This document shows, one piece after another, positions 25,771-34,343 of a DNA stretch of 37,073 nucleotides. The translations under genes and the position numbers were made by a program. The notes beneath the pieces are model-generated. The model saw nothing but the letters and a program-made list of their open reading frames with translations, did not search any database and was not told the DNA's origin. Origin of the DNA: Candidatus Accumulibacter iunctus (GTDB lineage Bacteria > Pseudomonadota > Gammaproteobacteria > Burkholderiales > Rhodocyclaceae); the NCBI GenBank assembly GCA_002345025.1, contig DDUX01000054.1:11426-48498 (forward strand), read 5' to 3'. Position 1 is the stretch's first letter; the number at the start of each line of letters is the position of its first letter.

Positions 25771-27339
25771 ATGCAAGCTGTAGACGATATCAAGCCCTGC
25801 TACCCGCTTTTCGGCGAAGCCGACTATCAGGCGTCGTTGAAGAACAAACGGGATGTCTTCGAAGAGCGCCATCCGCCGGAGAAGGTGCAGGAGATCTTCC
25901 TCTGGACCACCACCGCGGAATATCAGGAGCTCAACTTCAAACGCGAGGCGCTGACCGTCGATCCGGCCAAGGCCTGCCAGCCGCTCGGCGCCGTGCTCTG
26001 TGCGCTGGGTTTCGAGAAGACGCTGCCCTACGTCCATGGCTCGCAGGGTTGCGTCTCATACTTCCGTACCTATTTCAATCGCCACTTCAAGGAGCCGATC
26101 TGCTGCGTCTCGGATTCGATGACCGAAGATGCCGCGGTGTTTGGCGGCCAGAAGAACATGTTCGATGGCCTCGAGAATGCCCGCGCAATCTACAGGCCGG
26201 AAATGATCGCGGTATCCACCACCTGCATGGCCGAAGTGATCGGCGATGACCTCAACGCCTTCATCAACAACGCCAAAAAGGAAGGCCATGTGCCGGACGA
26301 CTTTCCGGTCCCCTTTGCGCACACGCCTTCTTTCGTCGGCTCGCACGTCACCGGCTGGGACAACATGTTCGAAGGCATCATGCGCTCGTTCACGCTGAAC
26401 CACATGGCCGACAAGGCGCCAGGCCAGAACGGCAAGCTCAACTTCGTTCCCGGTTTCGAGACCTATCTCGGCAACTTCCGTGTCATCAAGCGGATGATGG
26501 CCGAAATGGACGTCGAGGCAACGCTGCTCTCGGACCCGAGCGAGGTGCTCGACACGCCGGCCGACGGTGAGTTCCGGATGTACGCCGGCGGCACGACGCA
26601 GGGCGAGATCAAGGACGCGCCGAACGCCATCAGCACCATCCTGCTGCAACCATTCCAACTCGACAAGACGAAGAAGCTGGTCGAGAACACGTGGAACCAT
26701 GAGGTGCCAAAGCTCAACATCCCGATGGGTGTGGACTGGACCGACGACTTTCTGATGAAGGTTTCCGAACTCACCGGCAAGCCGATCCCGGAATCGCTGG
26801 CCAGGGAACGCGGCCGCCTGGTCGACCTGATGTCCGATTCGCACGCCTGGCTGCACGGCAGGAAATTTGCCCTCTACGGCGACCCCGACTTCGTCATGGG
26901 GATGGTCAAGATCCTCTTTGAATGCGGTGCCGAACCGACGCACGTGGTCAGCCACAATGGCAGCAAGCGCTGGCTGAAGACGATGGAGAAAATGCTCTCG
27001 GAGAGCCCGTTCGGTGTCAACGCCAAGGCCTGGACCGGCCTCGACCTGTGGCACCTGCGCTCGCTCTGCTTCACCGATAAGCCGGATTTCCTGATCGGCA
27101 ACAGCTACGGCAAGTTCATCCAGCGCGACACGCTGCACAAGGGCAAGGAGTTCGAGGTGCCGTTGATTCGCATCGGCTTCCCGCTGTTCGATCGTCATCA
27201 TCTGCATCGCCAGACGACGATCGGCTACGAGGGAGCCATGCAGGTGGTCACCACGCTGGTCAATGCGGTGCTCGAGCGACTCGACCAGGAAACCATGGGC
27301 ATGGGTACCACCGACTACAACTTCGATCTCGTGCGCTGA
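25771..27339 (+). CDS. nifK: Nitrogenase MoFe protein beta chain NifK
   Basis: A 522-residue beta subunit. P-cluster ligands are Cys69 (AKACQPLGA), Cys94 (SQGCVSYFR) and Cys152 (STTCMAEVIGDD), matching the Azotobacter positions less one. I chose ATG 25771 because AAAGGAG at 25758-25764 sits six bases before it. The ATG at 25765 would directly abut that site, and the GTG at 25747 would make the site part of the gene. Together with NifD it forms the alpha2beta2 enzyme that reduces N2. nifT follows 64 bases downstream. Confidence 0.97.
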   Translation: MQAVDDIKPCYPLFGEADYQASLKNKRDVFEERHPPEKVQEIFLWTTTAEYQELNFKREALTVDPAKACQPLGAVLCALGFEKTLPYVHGSQGCVSYFRTYFNRHFKEPICCVSDSMTEDAAVFGGQKNMFDGLENARAIYRPEMIAVSTTCMAEVIGDDLNAFINNAKKEGHVPDDFPVPFAHTPSFVGSHVTGWDNMFEGIMRSFTLNHMADKAPGQNGKLNFVPGFETYLGNFRVIKRMMAEMDVEATLLSDPSEVLDTPADGEFRMYAGGTTQGEIKDAPNAISTILLQPFQLDKTKKLVENTWNHEVPKLNIPMGVDWTDDFLMKVSELTGKPIPESLARERGRLVDLMSDSHAWLHGRKFALYGDPDFVMGMVKILFECGAEPTHVVSHNGSKRWLKTMEKMLSESPFGVNAKAWTGLDLWHLRSLCFTDKPDFLIGNSYGKFIQRDTLHKGKEFEVPLIRIGFPLFDRHHLHRQTTIGYEGAMQVVTTLVNAVLERLDQETMGMGTTDYNFDLVR

Positions 27340-27403
27340 GTGCGCTGAACCAGCCCGACGGGGACGTTCGCCGTTCCCGTTGCCCACTGCAAAGGGAAGC
27401 TCC

Positions 27404-27628
27404 ATGGCCAACATCATGGTCCGCAAGACGGCTGTCGGTACCTACTCGTTCTACCTGCCGAAGCGCGATCTCGAGGACGCCATCGTCTCGATGGAGTACG
27501 ACAGCGCCGACAAGTGGGGCGGCGAGATCCGGCTCAACAATGGCGGCACCTATTACATCGAACCGCAGGCCCTGCCTGCACGCTTCCCGATCTCGCTGCG
27601 TGCCAGGCGGCTGGATGCGGCGGAGTAA
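27404..27628 (+). CDS. nifT: Nitrogen fixation protein NifT
   Basis: A 74-residue protein of the NifT/FixU family, with the typical start MANIMVRK, a central LPKRDLEDAIVSME and the late GG.YYIEPQ.LP strand. It almost always lies directly after nifK. Its molecular role is unclear and it is dispensable in tested species. Start ATG 27404 has AAGGGAAG nearby upstream. Length and context fit the family exactly. Confidence 0.92.
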   Translation: MANIMVRKTAVGTYSFYLPKRDLEDAIVSMEYDSADKWGGEIRLNNGGTYYIEPQALPARFPISLRARRLDAAE

Positions 27629-27651
27629 GCCCTTCAACGGAGACTGACCTC

Positions 27652-27849
27652 ATGGCAATGAAAATCATCCAGGCCGAATGCACGTCGTGCGGCGACTGCA
27701 AGCCGGTCTGCCCGACCAGCTCGATCACCAGCAAGGCCGGCATGTACAAGATCAATGTCGACACCTGCACCGAGTGCGAAGGCGAGTTCGATTCGCCGCA
27801 GTGCCTCGATGCCTGTCCGGCAGGCGAAGCCTGCATCGTCTTCATCTAG
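27652..27849 (+). CDS. nif-associated 2[4Fe-4S] ferredoxin (FdxN-like)
   Basis: A 65-residue bacterial-type ferredoxin. Cluster I ligands are Cys10, Cys13, Cys16 and Cys20-Pro. Cluster II ligands are Cys39, Cys42, Cys51 and Cys55-Pro, with an eight-residue spacer between the second and third, the mark of the Allochromatium/FdxN type with uneven, low potentials. Cys61 is extra. It probably supplies electrons to nitrogenase or to NifB-type cofactor assembly. It lies 23 bases after nifT and 17 before the nifY-like gene, so it is part of the nifH operon. A second ATG at 27658 is possible; the first is the better fit to length. Confidence 0.9.
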   Translation: MAMKIIQAECTSCGDCKPVCPTSSITSKAGMYKINVDTCTECEGEFDSPQCLDACPAGEACIVFI

Positions 27850-27866
27850 GCTCGAGGGAGGCTCTG

Positions 27867-28577
27867 ATGGCGCAGTCGATCACCCGCGATGCGGCGCTCC
27901 GCGTCGCTCTTGCTGCCCGTGAACTGGGAGGTCTGCCGGTCAAGGCGCTGGTTTCGGCTCTGGTCGGGCGACTGGGGCTGCCGCTGACCGCGGCCAGACT
28001 CGCCACCGTCACGGTGGCTGACCTGCAGTTCATTCTGCAGACGAACGAGGGTGCCGACAGGCAGGTTCCGCGGCAGCAGATCAGACAGGCCGTCAGCCTG
28101 CTGTGGGGTGAAGGCCTTGCCGACCGCGATCGACCAGCGGTTTCGCGCTACGTTGAAGGCGACATGCCGGGCTCCATTCGCGTTGCCTGCGCTTCGAACC
28201 GCGAGCAACTGCTCGACGGCCACTTCGGATCCTGCGAGCGCTTCCTGGTCTACCAGGTGTCACCTGGCGAAACGAGACTGATTGCCGTGCGACCGACGTT
28301 CGAGGCAGACCACGCCGAGGACCGCAACGCGGCACGCGCGGCCCTGATCAGCGATTGCCAGATCGTGTACCTGCAATCGATCGGCGGCCCGGCGACGGCC
28401 AAGGTCGTGCGTGCGGGCATCCATCCGGTCAAGCTCGCGCGTGAGGACTCAGGCTGCGAGGCGAAGCAACTGCTCGTTCGCTTGCAGCAGGCGCTGCAGC
28501 ATCCGGCGCCCTGGCTGGCCCGCGTCATGGGCGTGGAAGCCGGGTCGCTGGCCCGCTTCGTCGCCGACGAGGCATGA
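27867..28577 (+). CDS. nifY: NifY/NafY-type FeMo-cofactor carrier
   Basis: A 236-residue protein with two parts. Residues 1-95 are a helical N-terminal domain as in NafY/NifY (SAM-like), and residues 102-225 are the dinitrogenase iron-molybdenum cofactor (NifX/NifB C-terminal) domain: GSIRVACAS, DGHFGSCERF with His119 at the position of the cofactor-binding histidine of NafY, DRNAARAALISDCQIVYLQSIGG, and KVVRAGIHPVKL. Such proteins hold apo-NifDK or carry FeMo-co during maturation. The position after nifT and the ferredoxin is that of nifY in Azotobacter-type clusters. Two-domain structure argues against NifX, which lacks the N-terminal part. Confidence 0.85.
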   Translation: MAQSITRDAALRVALAARELGGLPVKALVSALVGRLGLPLTAARLATVTVADLQFILQTNEGADRQVPRQQIRQAVSLLWGEGLADRDRPAVSRYVEGDMPGSIRVACASNREQLLDGHFGSCERFLVYQVSPGETRLIAVRPTFEADHAEDRNAARAALISDCQIVYLQSIGGPATAKVVRAGIHPVKLAREDSGCEAKQLLVRLQQALQHPAPWLARVMGVEAGSLARFVADEA

Positions 28578-28590
28578 CTGCCAGGTGGCA

Positions 28591-29565
28591 ATGGACAACA
28601 CGTCAACGTGGCAGGAACTGTCGCGCCAGGTCGCTGGGCTGTGCTCGCGAATCCCTGCCACCGCAGGCCCGGCAGTGCTCGCCAGGGAACTCGCGGTACT
28701 GGCCCCCGAGCTGAGGTTTCGCGAAGTTCTGTCGCGTGGCGGCTGGTATCGCCTGGGCGGCGTCGTCGATGCCGACAACGTGCATCTTTCGGATCATCTT
28801 GAAGCGTGGGCCGAGCGCGAGCTGGCCGCTCACGACGAGGACATGGTGGCTCTTTGCGACCACTACGCCGGGCGGGGATTGCGGGCGACGCGCCTCACCG
28901 GCCGCACACGCTACCTGGTTGCCACCACCGGAGCCGGCGCCGCCGACTTCGTTCAGATCGAAATCGAGGAACTGCAGGAGATTGTTTCTCACCCGTTGTT
29001 CGCAGCGGAGAGTACGCCGTCGGGAATCGAGGAGCTGATTGACCCGCGTCACCTGGACGCCACTGGCGGTGCTGCTGCGGAGCCGATCGGTGCGCCGCTC
29101 CTGGTCCTGCGCCGGCTGACGCCGGTGGCCGCCTTTCTTGCCCGCATGCGCGTGCAGAAGCCTGAGGCGCAACCGATCCATCGCTTCGTCGAAGCCTGGG
29201 AAGCCAGCAGTGCGGGCACGGCGACGCAGTTTTCCAACCACTGGGTCGTCGCCGTGCGCGAGCATCTCGATCGCTACCGGCAGAGCGTGCTGCACGCGGC
29301 ACCGGTGGCCGCGCTGAACGGTGCGGCGCCGAAGTTTGTCGCGACCTTCGGCATGCAGGGGCTGGCATTGCATCAGGCGATGGCCCACTACGACAAGGCC
29401 GCGGGCTTCCCGATGGCCTGGTTCTTCCACATGCTGACCGTCCGCAGTGCACCATACGCCCTGGCGAATGCCGTGATCAGCGATGTCCTGGAAGGCTTCC
29501 ACTACCTTCCCGCGCGGGACATCGAGGTCGTCAAGCAGTGGCTCTACCAGCCCTACGCCTTCTGA
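28591..29565 (+). CDS. Unrecognised protein at the end of the nifHDKT-fdx-nifY operon
   Basis: A 324-residue soluble protein with no motif I can assign. It is mostly helical; there is no signal peptide or membrane segment and few cysteines, which argues against an Fe-S carrier. A mixed alpha/beta N-terminal half (FREVLSRGGWYRLGGVVD, then a TRYLVATTG.GAADFVQIEIEE strand pair) is followed by an aromatic C-terminal part ending near HYLPARDIEVVKQWLYQPYAF. It begins 13 bases after the nifY-like stop with AGGTGG close upstream, and is the last gene before convergent exbD, so it should be expressed with nitrogenase. A role in nitrogenase maturation or protection is only inferred from position. Confidence 0.8.
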   Translation: MDNTSTWQELSRQVAGLCSRIPATAGPAVLARELAVLAPELRFREVLSRGGWYRLGGVVDADNVHLSDHLEAWAERELAAHDEDMVALCDHYAGRGLRATRLTGRTRYLVATTGAGAADFVQIEIEELQEIVSHPLFAAESTPSGIEELIDPRHLDATGGAAAEPIGAPLLVLRRLTPVAAFLARMRVQKPEAQPIHRFVEAWEASSAGTATQFSNHWVVAVREHLDRYRQSVLHAAPVAALNGAAPKFVATFGMQGLALHQAMAHYDKAAGFPMAWFFHMLTVRSAPYALANAVISDVLEGFHYLPARDIEVVKQWLYQPYAF

Positions 29566-29578
29566 TTGCGTGCTGTCA

Positions 29579-29598
29579 GCCGGAGCGCGCCTTCCGGC
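29579..29598 (+). terminator. Possible terminator hairpin after the nif operon
   Basis: GCCGGA at 29579-29584 pairs with TCCGGC at 29593-29598 around an eight-base loop, 13 bases after the last nif-operon stop and between convergent genes. There is no T-tract, so it may be a weak or bidirectional pause site rather than a true intrinsic terminator. Confidence 0.3.
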
Positions 29599-29646
29599 AG
29601 CAGGTGCGATCGGTGGCCGGACGACGGTGCGGCGGCGAGCGGAAGG

Positions 29647-30075
29647 CTACTGCGTCGCCCGCTCTTCCGGCAGGGAAACGAAACCGACGCGCTGCAGGCC
29701 GGCGCGCACGGCGATCGCCAGCACGCGTGCGACGCGCTCGTAGTGCACGTGGCGATCGGCATGCAGGTGCAGTTCGGGTTGCGGTACCTGCCGCGCGGCG
29801 AGATCACAGCGTTCGGCCAACTGCTCAAGGGTCAGCGGCTCGCCGTTCCAGTACAGCGCACCATCCTCGCGCACCGCCAGCTCGACACGTTCGGCCCGTG
29901 TCACATTGACCTGGCTCGAGGCGTGCGGCAGGTCGATCTTCACCGCATGCGTCAGCAGCGGCGCGGTGACGATGAAGATCACCAGCAGCACGAGCATCAC
30001 GTCGACCAGCGGCACGACATTCATCTCCGCCCGCGTTGCCGCCTGGCGATGGCGGCGGAAGCTGCAGTCGCTCAT
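29647..30075 (-). CDS. exbD: Biopolymer transport protein ExbD
   Basis: A 142-residue ExbD/TolR-family protein. A short cytoplasmic N-terminus with basic residues leads into one membrane helix, about residues 20-42, containing VPLVDVMLVLLVIFI. Asp25 is the essential proton-carrying aspartate. The remaining residues form the periplasmic domain. The ATG at 30075 overlaps the exbB stop by four bases, so the long upstream extension of the ORF is not used. With ExbB it forms the proton-driven motor that energises TonB. Confidence 0.9.
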   Translation of the reverse strand: MSDCSFRRHRQAATRAEMNVVPLVDVMLVLLVIFIVTAPLLTHAVKIDLPHASSQVNVTRAERVELAVREDGALYWNGEPLTLEQLAERCDLAARQVPQPELHLHADRHVHYERVARVLAIAVRAGLQRVGFVSLPEERATQ

Positions 30076-30791
30076 TGGCCGGCTCTGCGGAGCTGCGCGT
30101 CGGCTGCATCGGCAGCGACGCTCTTCACCGTCAGCAGGACGTAGAGCTCGTGCGCAAAACCCTCGAGGCGCGCCAGCCAAAGCCGATTGCGACGGTTGAA
30201 GGCGTTGTACGCGAGCACTGCCGGTATCGCCACCGCCAGCCCGAGCGCGGTCATGATCAGGGCCTCGCCGACCGGTCCGGCAACCTTGTCGAGCGTTCCC
30301 TGCCCCGACAGGCCGATCTGCACGAGCGCATGGTAAATCCCCCAGACGGTACCGAAAAGACCGATGTACGGTGCCGCCGAGGCGGCCGAAGCGAGCACCG
30401 TCAGGCCGTACTCGGCAGCGGCTGCCTCGTCATCAATGACGTGGTTCAGCCGGCGGCTGAGATACTCGGCGAAGCCGCCTGCCGCCGCCAGACTGACGCC
30501 GCCGCCACTGTCGGCGAGGGCGTCGAGTCCCTCGGCAGCCAGGCGTGCGAACGCATGATTGCACTCCTCATCCTGCAGGCGGCGCTGCAGGTCGCTGCTG
30601 CTGCTCCAGAAGCGTGCGAGAAAGGCCCTGGCCCGCCGCTGCGCGAGAAAGCCGGCCAGCGACCTGGTGACGATCAGATACCAGGTCGCCAGCGACAGGA
30701 GCAGCAGGACGAGCAACACCAGCCGGCCGACGAGGTCGGTCTGCGAGAGAAAATGGGCAACACCGAAGCCATCGACGACCTGCGACTCCAC
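30072..30791 (-). CDS. exbB: MotA/TolQ/ExbB-type proton channel ExbB
   Basis: A 239-residue inner-membrane protein with three predicted membrane helices at about 20-42, 131-157 and 176-196 and a large cytoplasmic loop between the first two, the ExbB/TolQ topology. The motif AAPYIGLFGTVWGI at 140-152 and GPVGEALIMTALGLAVAIPAV (172-192) are diagnostic of the family. It lies between tonB (152 bases upstream) and exbD (overlapping), in the operon led by the TonB-dependent receptor. Confidence 0.9.
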   Translation of the reverse strand: MESQVVDGFGVAHFLSQTDLVGRLVLLVLLLLSLATWYLIVTRSLAGFLAQRRARAFLARFWSSSSDLQRRLQDEECNHAFARLAAEGLDALADSGGGVSLAAAGGFAEYLSRRLNHVIDDEAAAAEYGLTVLASAASAAPYIGLFGTVWGIYHALVQIGLSGQGTLDKVAGPVGEALIMTALGLAVAIPAVLAYNAFNRRNRLWLARLEGFAHELYVLLTVKSVAADAADAQLRRAGQ

Positions 30792-30943
30792 GATTCAGTA
30801 TCCAGGAAAAGTTGTTTGCCCGCAGCCGGGAGAAAGCCTGCGAAGCAGCAGGAAGGGCAGCATTCTACCCGGACACGCGGTGCATCGAGGCGACAAAGCA
30901 CCGACTCGCCGGGCGTGACAGCCGGGGCCGCCGGGGCTCATCC

Positions 30944-31642
30944 TCATTGCAGAACGAAGCGGAACGGCTGCAGCGCGACCGCGCGCGCGGCGCGGCCGAA
31001 GGCCGGCGGGACGCTGCAGCGCCAGCCCCTGACCGCTGCCAGCGCGGCGTCGTCGAGTCGTTGATGGCCACTACCACGTTCGATTCGCGCAGCCGCGACG
31101 CTGCCGTCTTCGCCCAGCTCGACCCGCAGGAGCACCTCGCCGGTCTCCTCCAGCCGTCGCGACAGCGGCGGGTAGGCGGGGGCTGGCCGGTGATGACAGA
31201 CTACCGACAGCTCGGACCCCAATGCCAGCGGCGCCCGTTGTGCAGGAAGTGCGGGTGCGGTGGGCGCTGCCGGCGCGTCGACCACGGGCGCCTGTTCGGC
31301 GACGGTCACCGCCGCCGCCGCTGTCTGCCTAGGTGGCGTCGACAGCAGCGGCTGGCGTGGCGGCGGTCGCTGCCGTAGCGTCTCGCGCTTGCTCGTCGTC
31401 TGTGGACGACGCGGCTCGGCCGTTGGCGGAGCGCGCGGCGGCGTCACCGCCGGCGGGACGAAGTCGACCTGCAGCGTCCTCACTTCGGCGTGCGCTGCGA
31501 GAAGGCGGTGCGTCCACAAAGCATAGGCCGCCGTGAGATGGATGGCGACGACGAAGCCGAGCGCGCAGATCAGGTTGAGCGGCCGCCGGCGTGCGCCGGC
31601 GGCCGGTGACACCGGTCGCCAACCCTCCCCGGATTCCGCCAT
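30944..31642 (-). CDS. tonB: TonB energy-transducing protein
   Basis: A 232-residue TonB. One membrane helix lies at about 22-43. A proline- and arginine-rich spacer of about 90 residues (PPAVTPPRAPP, RQRPPPRQP) follows, then the C-terminal TonB domain from about 145: PAYPPLSRRLEETGEVLLRV, then ARIERGSGHQRLDDAAL and W.CSVPPAF. I prefer the ATG at 31642; a GTG lies one codon before. It follows the receptor gene by 38 bases and couples ExbBD energy to that receptor. No defects seen. Confidence 0.88.
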   Translation of the reverse strand: MAESGEGWRPVSPAAGARRRPLNLICALGFVVAIHLTAAYALWTHRLLAAHAEVRTLQVDFVPPAVTPPRAPPTAEPRRPQTTSKRETLRQRPPPRQPLLSTPPRQTAAAAVTVAEQAPVVDAPAAPTAPALPAQRAPLALGSELSVVCHHRPAPAYPPLSRRLEETGEVLLRVELGEDGSVAAARIERGSGHQRLDDAALAAVRGWRCSVPPAFGRAARAVALQPFRFVLQ

Positions 31643-31680
31643 CACTGGCGATGGTCAATGCGGCGAATCTCCCCCTCCGC

Positions 31681-34020
31681 CTACAGCTTGAAGCTGAGCC
31701 CGGTATACACCGAACGGCCCATGCCGGGGACCGCGATGCCCCAGGGAATCGCGTTGATCATCATCGTCGTTCCCTGACCGGTGTAGGCACCACCGAGCGG
31801 CAGGTAATAGAGCTTGTCGAAGACGTTGTCGATGCCGAAATCGAGACGAGCCTGCTTCCACGAGTAGCTGGCGCGCAGGTTGAGCAGCCCGTATCCGGGC
31901 GTGCCGATTTCGTTGCGTACGTCGGACAGGTGATCCTTCGACGTCGCGCCGACGAATTCGAGCGCGTTGTCCCAGCCGCCGAGGCGGTGGGTCAGCGCCA
32001 ATCGGGCGTTGAACGGCATGATGTTGTAGAGGCCATCGCCGGTATCGCGGTTCTTGCCGTAAGTGTAGGAAACGACTCCGTTCACTCCGAAGTCGCCGTA
32101 GCCCGTGCGCGCCAGGGGCAATTCGCCTGAGAAGTCGATGCCGTAGAGCTCGGCCGACTGGTTCGCGTACTGCAGGACGACGAACTGGTTTGTTGTCGTC
32201 GCGTTCGGTGGCGGACAGCTCGTCGTGTTGTTGCAGCGGATCGCGTCGATGTAGTCCTTGACCCGCGTGTAGTACGGCGTCGCCCGGAGTTTCCAGCTAC
32301 GGTCGCTTGCATGCCAGTCGACCGACGCGGAAACGGTGTACGCGACCTCCGGATCGAGGTCGATGTCGCCGTAGTAGCCGTTGCCGTCACCGGCGAAGTT
32401 GTTCATCACCGCTGCCATCGACCACGTCGACCAGGTGTAACGCTCGTACAGGTTCGGCGAGCGCGTCTTGCGCGCCACGCCGACTTCGAGGTCGGTCTGG
32501 GCGTCGAGCGTGTAGCGGGCGAGGGCGGTGAGATCCCAGTTGTTGTCGGTCCGCTTGCGATCCTGTGCGTTGAAGGCTGCGGCATCGGCCTGCTGGTTGT
32601 TGTACGAGCGCATCGGCATCCCGCCCATCATCATGGTCGTGAAGTTGATGTTCGGGTTGTAGCCCTGCACCGGACCGGCATCGGTCGTGACGCGCTCGTA
32701 GCGGACTCCGAGCAGGGTCGTCCACTGCGCGTCGAGCCGCGACTCCCACTCGCCGAAGACGCCGAGTCGGTCGCGCGTACCATCGTTGATGTTGTCGAAG
32801 GTCAGCGGCCACATGCCGCCACCCGACGCTGGCCAGTAGTCGTCGAGCCGGTAGTGCTGGTACAGGCCGCCGACGCGCAGCAGGTCGTTGACACCGAGAG
32901 TGACGTCGGCACGCAAGGTGACACCGCTGGTGTTGCTGTCGGTCTTCATCGGCATGCCGGCGGCGCAGGTCGCGCTGATCGGCGAGCACGGCATGCCGAC
33001 GACCGCGTTGTGGCCGCCCGACGCCATGCCGTAGTAGAAGCGCTTGTCGGGACCAAAGTCCATCAGATGGTCGACCGATTCGTAGTACGCCCGCGCCTCG
33101 AGCTGCCCCCAGTCGTACTGGCCAAGATAACGCAGGTTGAAGCGGTTGGCGGTGTTGCCGAGCATGTCCATCCGCTGGTTCGGGAACAGTTGCTCGGGGA
33201 GGTCCTGATACGCGTACTTGAACTCGAGGAGGTGATCGCTCTGCCGGTAGGCGAGTCCGAACTGGTAGTTGTGCGTCTCGTAGGCGGTCGATCCGACCTC
33301 GTCGCGTGCCAGCGTGCGTCCCGGATTGCCGATCGCGGTGAAGTTCTTGAAGTCGCCACCAGCCGTGTAGTTGTCTGCCTTGGCAGTCGTCGCACTGAAG
33401 TTGGCACTGAGGTTTTCGTTTGCCAGCACCCCCGACAGGTTGCCGCCCCAGGCGTTGCCGTTGCTGCGGTAGAACGCCCCGACCTCACCGCTCACCAGCA
33501 GGTCCTGGCCCGGGGCAGCGAAGCGCGGTGCCAGCGATTCGGCGATGATCGTGCCGCCGATGCTGTCGCCGCCGAGGCTGACCGGCGTGACGCCGGCAAT
33601 GACGCGCAGCTTGCTGACCCCGTTCGGGTCGAGATACGAGAGCGGCGGGTTCATGTGGTTCGGACACGAGGCGATCAGGTCCATCCCGTCGACGATGATG
33701 CGGTTGCGGTCGTCGGCGAGGCCGCGGATCACCGGCAGGCTGGAGACCCCGCCGGCGCCCTGCAACTGGACGCCAGGGACGTCGCGCAGCAGGCTCGCCG
33801 TGTCGCTGGTCGCCGGACGCAGGGCGCGCAGCGTTTCCTCACCCACTCGGCTTGCCGCCGGCACGGGTTGCAGGCGGCTGCCCTCGACGACCACCGGGTC
33901 GAGCTGCGCCGGCCGCCCACTGCCGGCAGTCGCCGTTCCATCGGCGGCTGCCGCCGGCACCATGCCACTGGCCCAGAGTACGGCGATCGCCGCTGCCATT
34001 CGATTGATCCGGAACTTCAT
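31681..34020 (-). CDS. TonB-dependent copper receptor (OprC/NosA-like)
   Basis: A 779-residue outer-membrane receptor. A signal peptide occupies residues 1 to about 26 (ending PAAAA-D), a TonB box-like DPVVVEG lies at 41-47, then the plug domain and a 22-strand barrel. The plug holds VDGMDLIASCPNHMNPP at 110-126: the C-x3-M of CPNHM (Cys119, Met123) is the copper-binding motif of Pseudomonas OprC, and a methionine-rich loop, TMMMGGMPM, lies in the barrel. This points to copper uptake, such as for nitrous oxide reductase or oxidases, rather than iron or molybdenum. The final residues are SFKL, one residue beyond the usual terminal aromatic. It leads the operon with tonB, exbB and exbD and has a strong GGAGG at 34024-34028. 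Confidence 0.88.
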   Translation of the reverse strand: MKFRINRMAAAIAVLWASGMVPAAAADGTATAGSGRPAQLDPVVVEGSRLQPVPAASRVGEETLRALRPATSDTASLLRDVPGVQLQGAGGVSSLPVIRGLADDRNRIIVDGMDLIASCPNHMNPPLSYLDPNGVSKLRVIAGVTPVSLGGDSIGGTIIAESLAPRFAAPGQDLLVSGEVGAFYRSNGNAWGGNLSGVLANENLSANFSATTAKADNYTAGGDFKNFTAIGNPGRTLARDEVGSTAYETHNYQFGLAYRQSDHLLEFKYAYQDLPEQLFPNQRMDMLGNTANRFNLRYLGQYDWGQLEARAYYESVDHLMDFGPDKRFYYGMASGGHNAVVGMPCSPISATCAAGMPMKTDSNTSGVTLRADVTLGVNDLLRVGGLYQHYRLDDYWPASGGGMWPLTFDNINDGTRDRLGVFGEWESRLDAQWTTLLGVRYERVTTDAGPVQGYNPNINFTTMMMGGMPMRSYNNQQADAAAFNAQDRKRTDNNWDLTALARYTLDAQTDLEVGVARKTRSPNLYERYTWSTWSMAAVMNNFAGDGNGYYGDIDLDPEVAYTVSASVDWHASDRSWKLRATPYYTRVKDYIDAIRCNNTTSCPPPNATTTNQFVVLQYANQSAELYGIDFSGELPLARTGYGDFGVNGVVSYTYGKNRDTGDGLYNIMPFNARLALTHRLGGWDNALEFVGATSKDHLSDVRNEIGTPGYGLLNLRASYSWKQARLDFGIDNVFDKLYYLPLGGAYTGQGTTMMINAIPWGIAVPGMGRSVYTGLSFKL

Positions 34021-34343
34021 GTCCTCCCTCCTCCGTTGTCGCCGTTGTCAGCCGGCGATTCTCGCAGAGCCGGATGGCCGTCGGAATGCGACACATTGTC
34101 GCGGGACGTCTGGTCGAAGTGCCCGCGGGCCGCTTCACATCGCCGGCCGTCTGCGCCCAGCGCCGCTGGGGCCTGCTCTGCGGGTGCGGCGACGCCTCTC
34201 CCGACGCGCCCGATGGCCGTGGGGCATGGTTGTCCGCCACACCTGCCGCTTCCTCCTGGTCCGCTGTGCTGGGTTGGCGGTGGCGCCGGCGGCGGGCTAT
34301 CATGGACACCCCGCGACCTCATCGACGCCCGACAGGACATGCC
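34021..34343. other. Divergent intergenic region
   Basis: Between the divergent starts of the copper receptor gene and the NTF2-like gene. It must carry promoters for both. Apart from the receptor's ribosome site (GGAGGAGGGAGG just before its ATG) I recognise no operator, riboswitch or small gene; several short GC-rich inverted repeats are of the kind expected by chance at this composition. Confidence 0.4.

Noticed and set aside
26056..27426. 456-codon reverse-strand open frame across nifK
   Set aside because: Antisense to the well-supported nifK, low-complexity composition and no recognisable domain.
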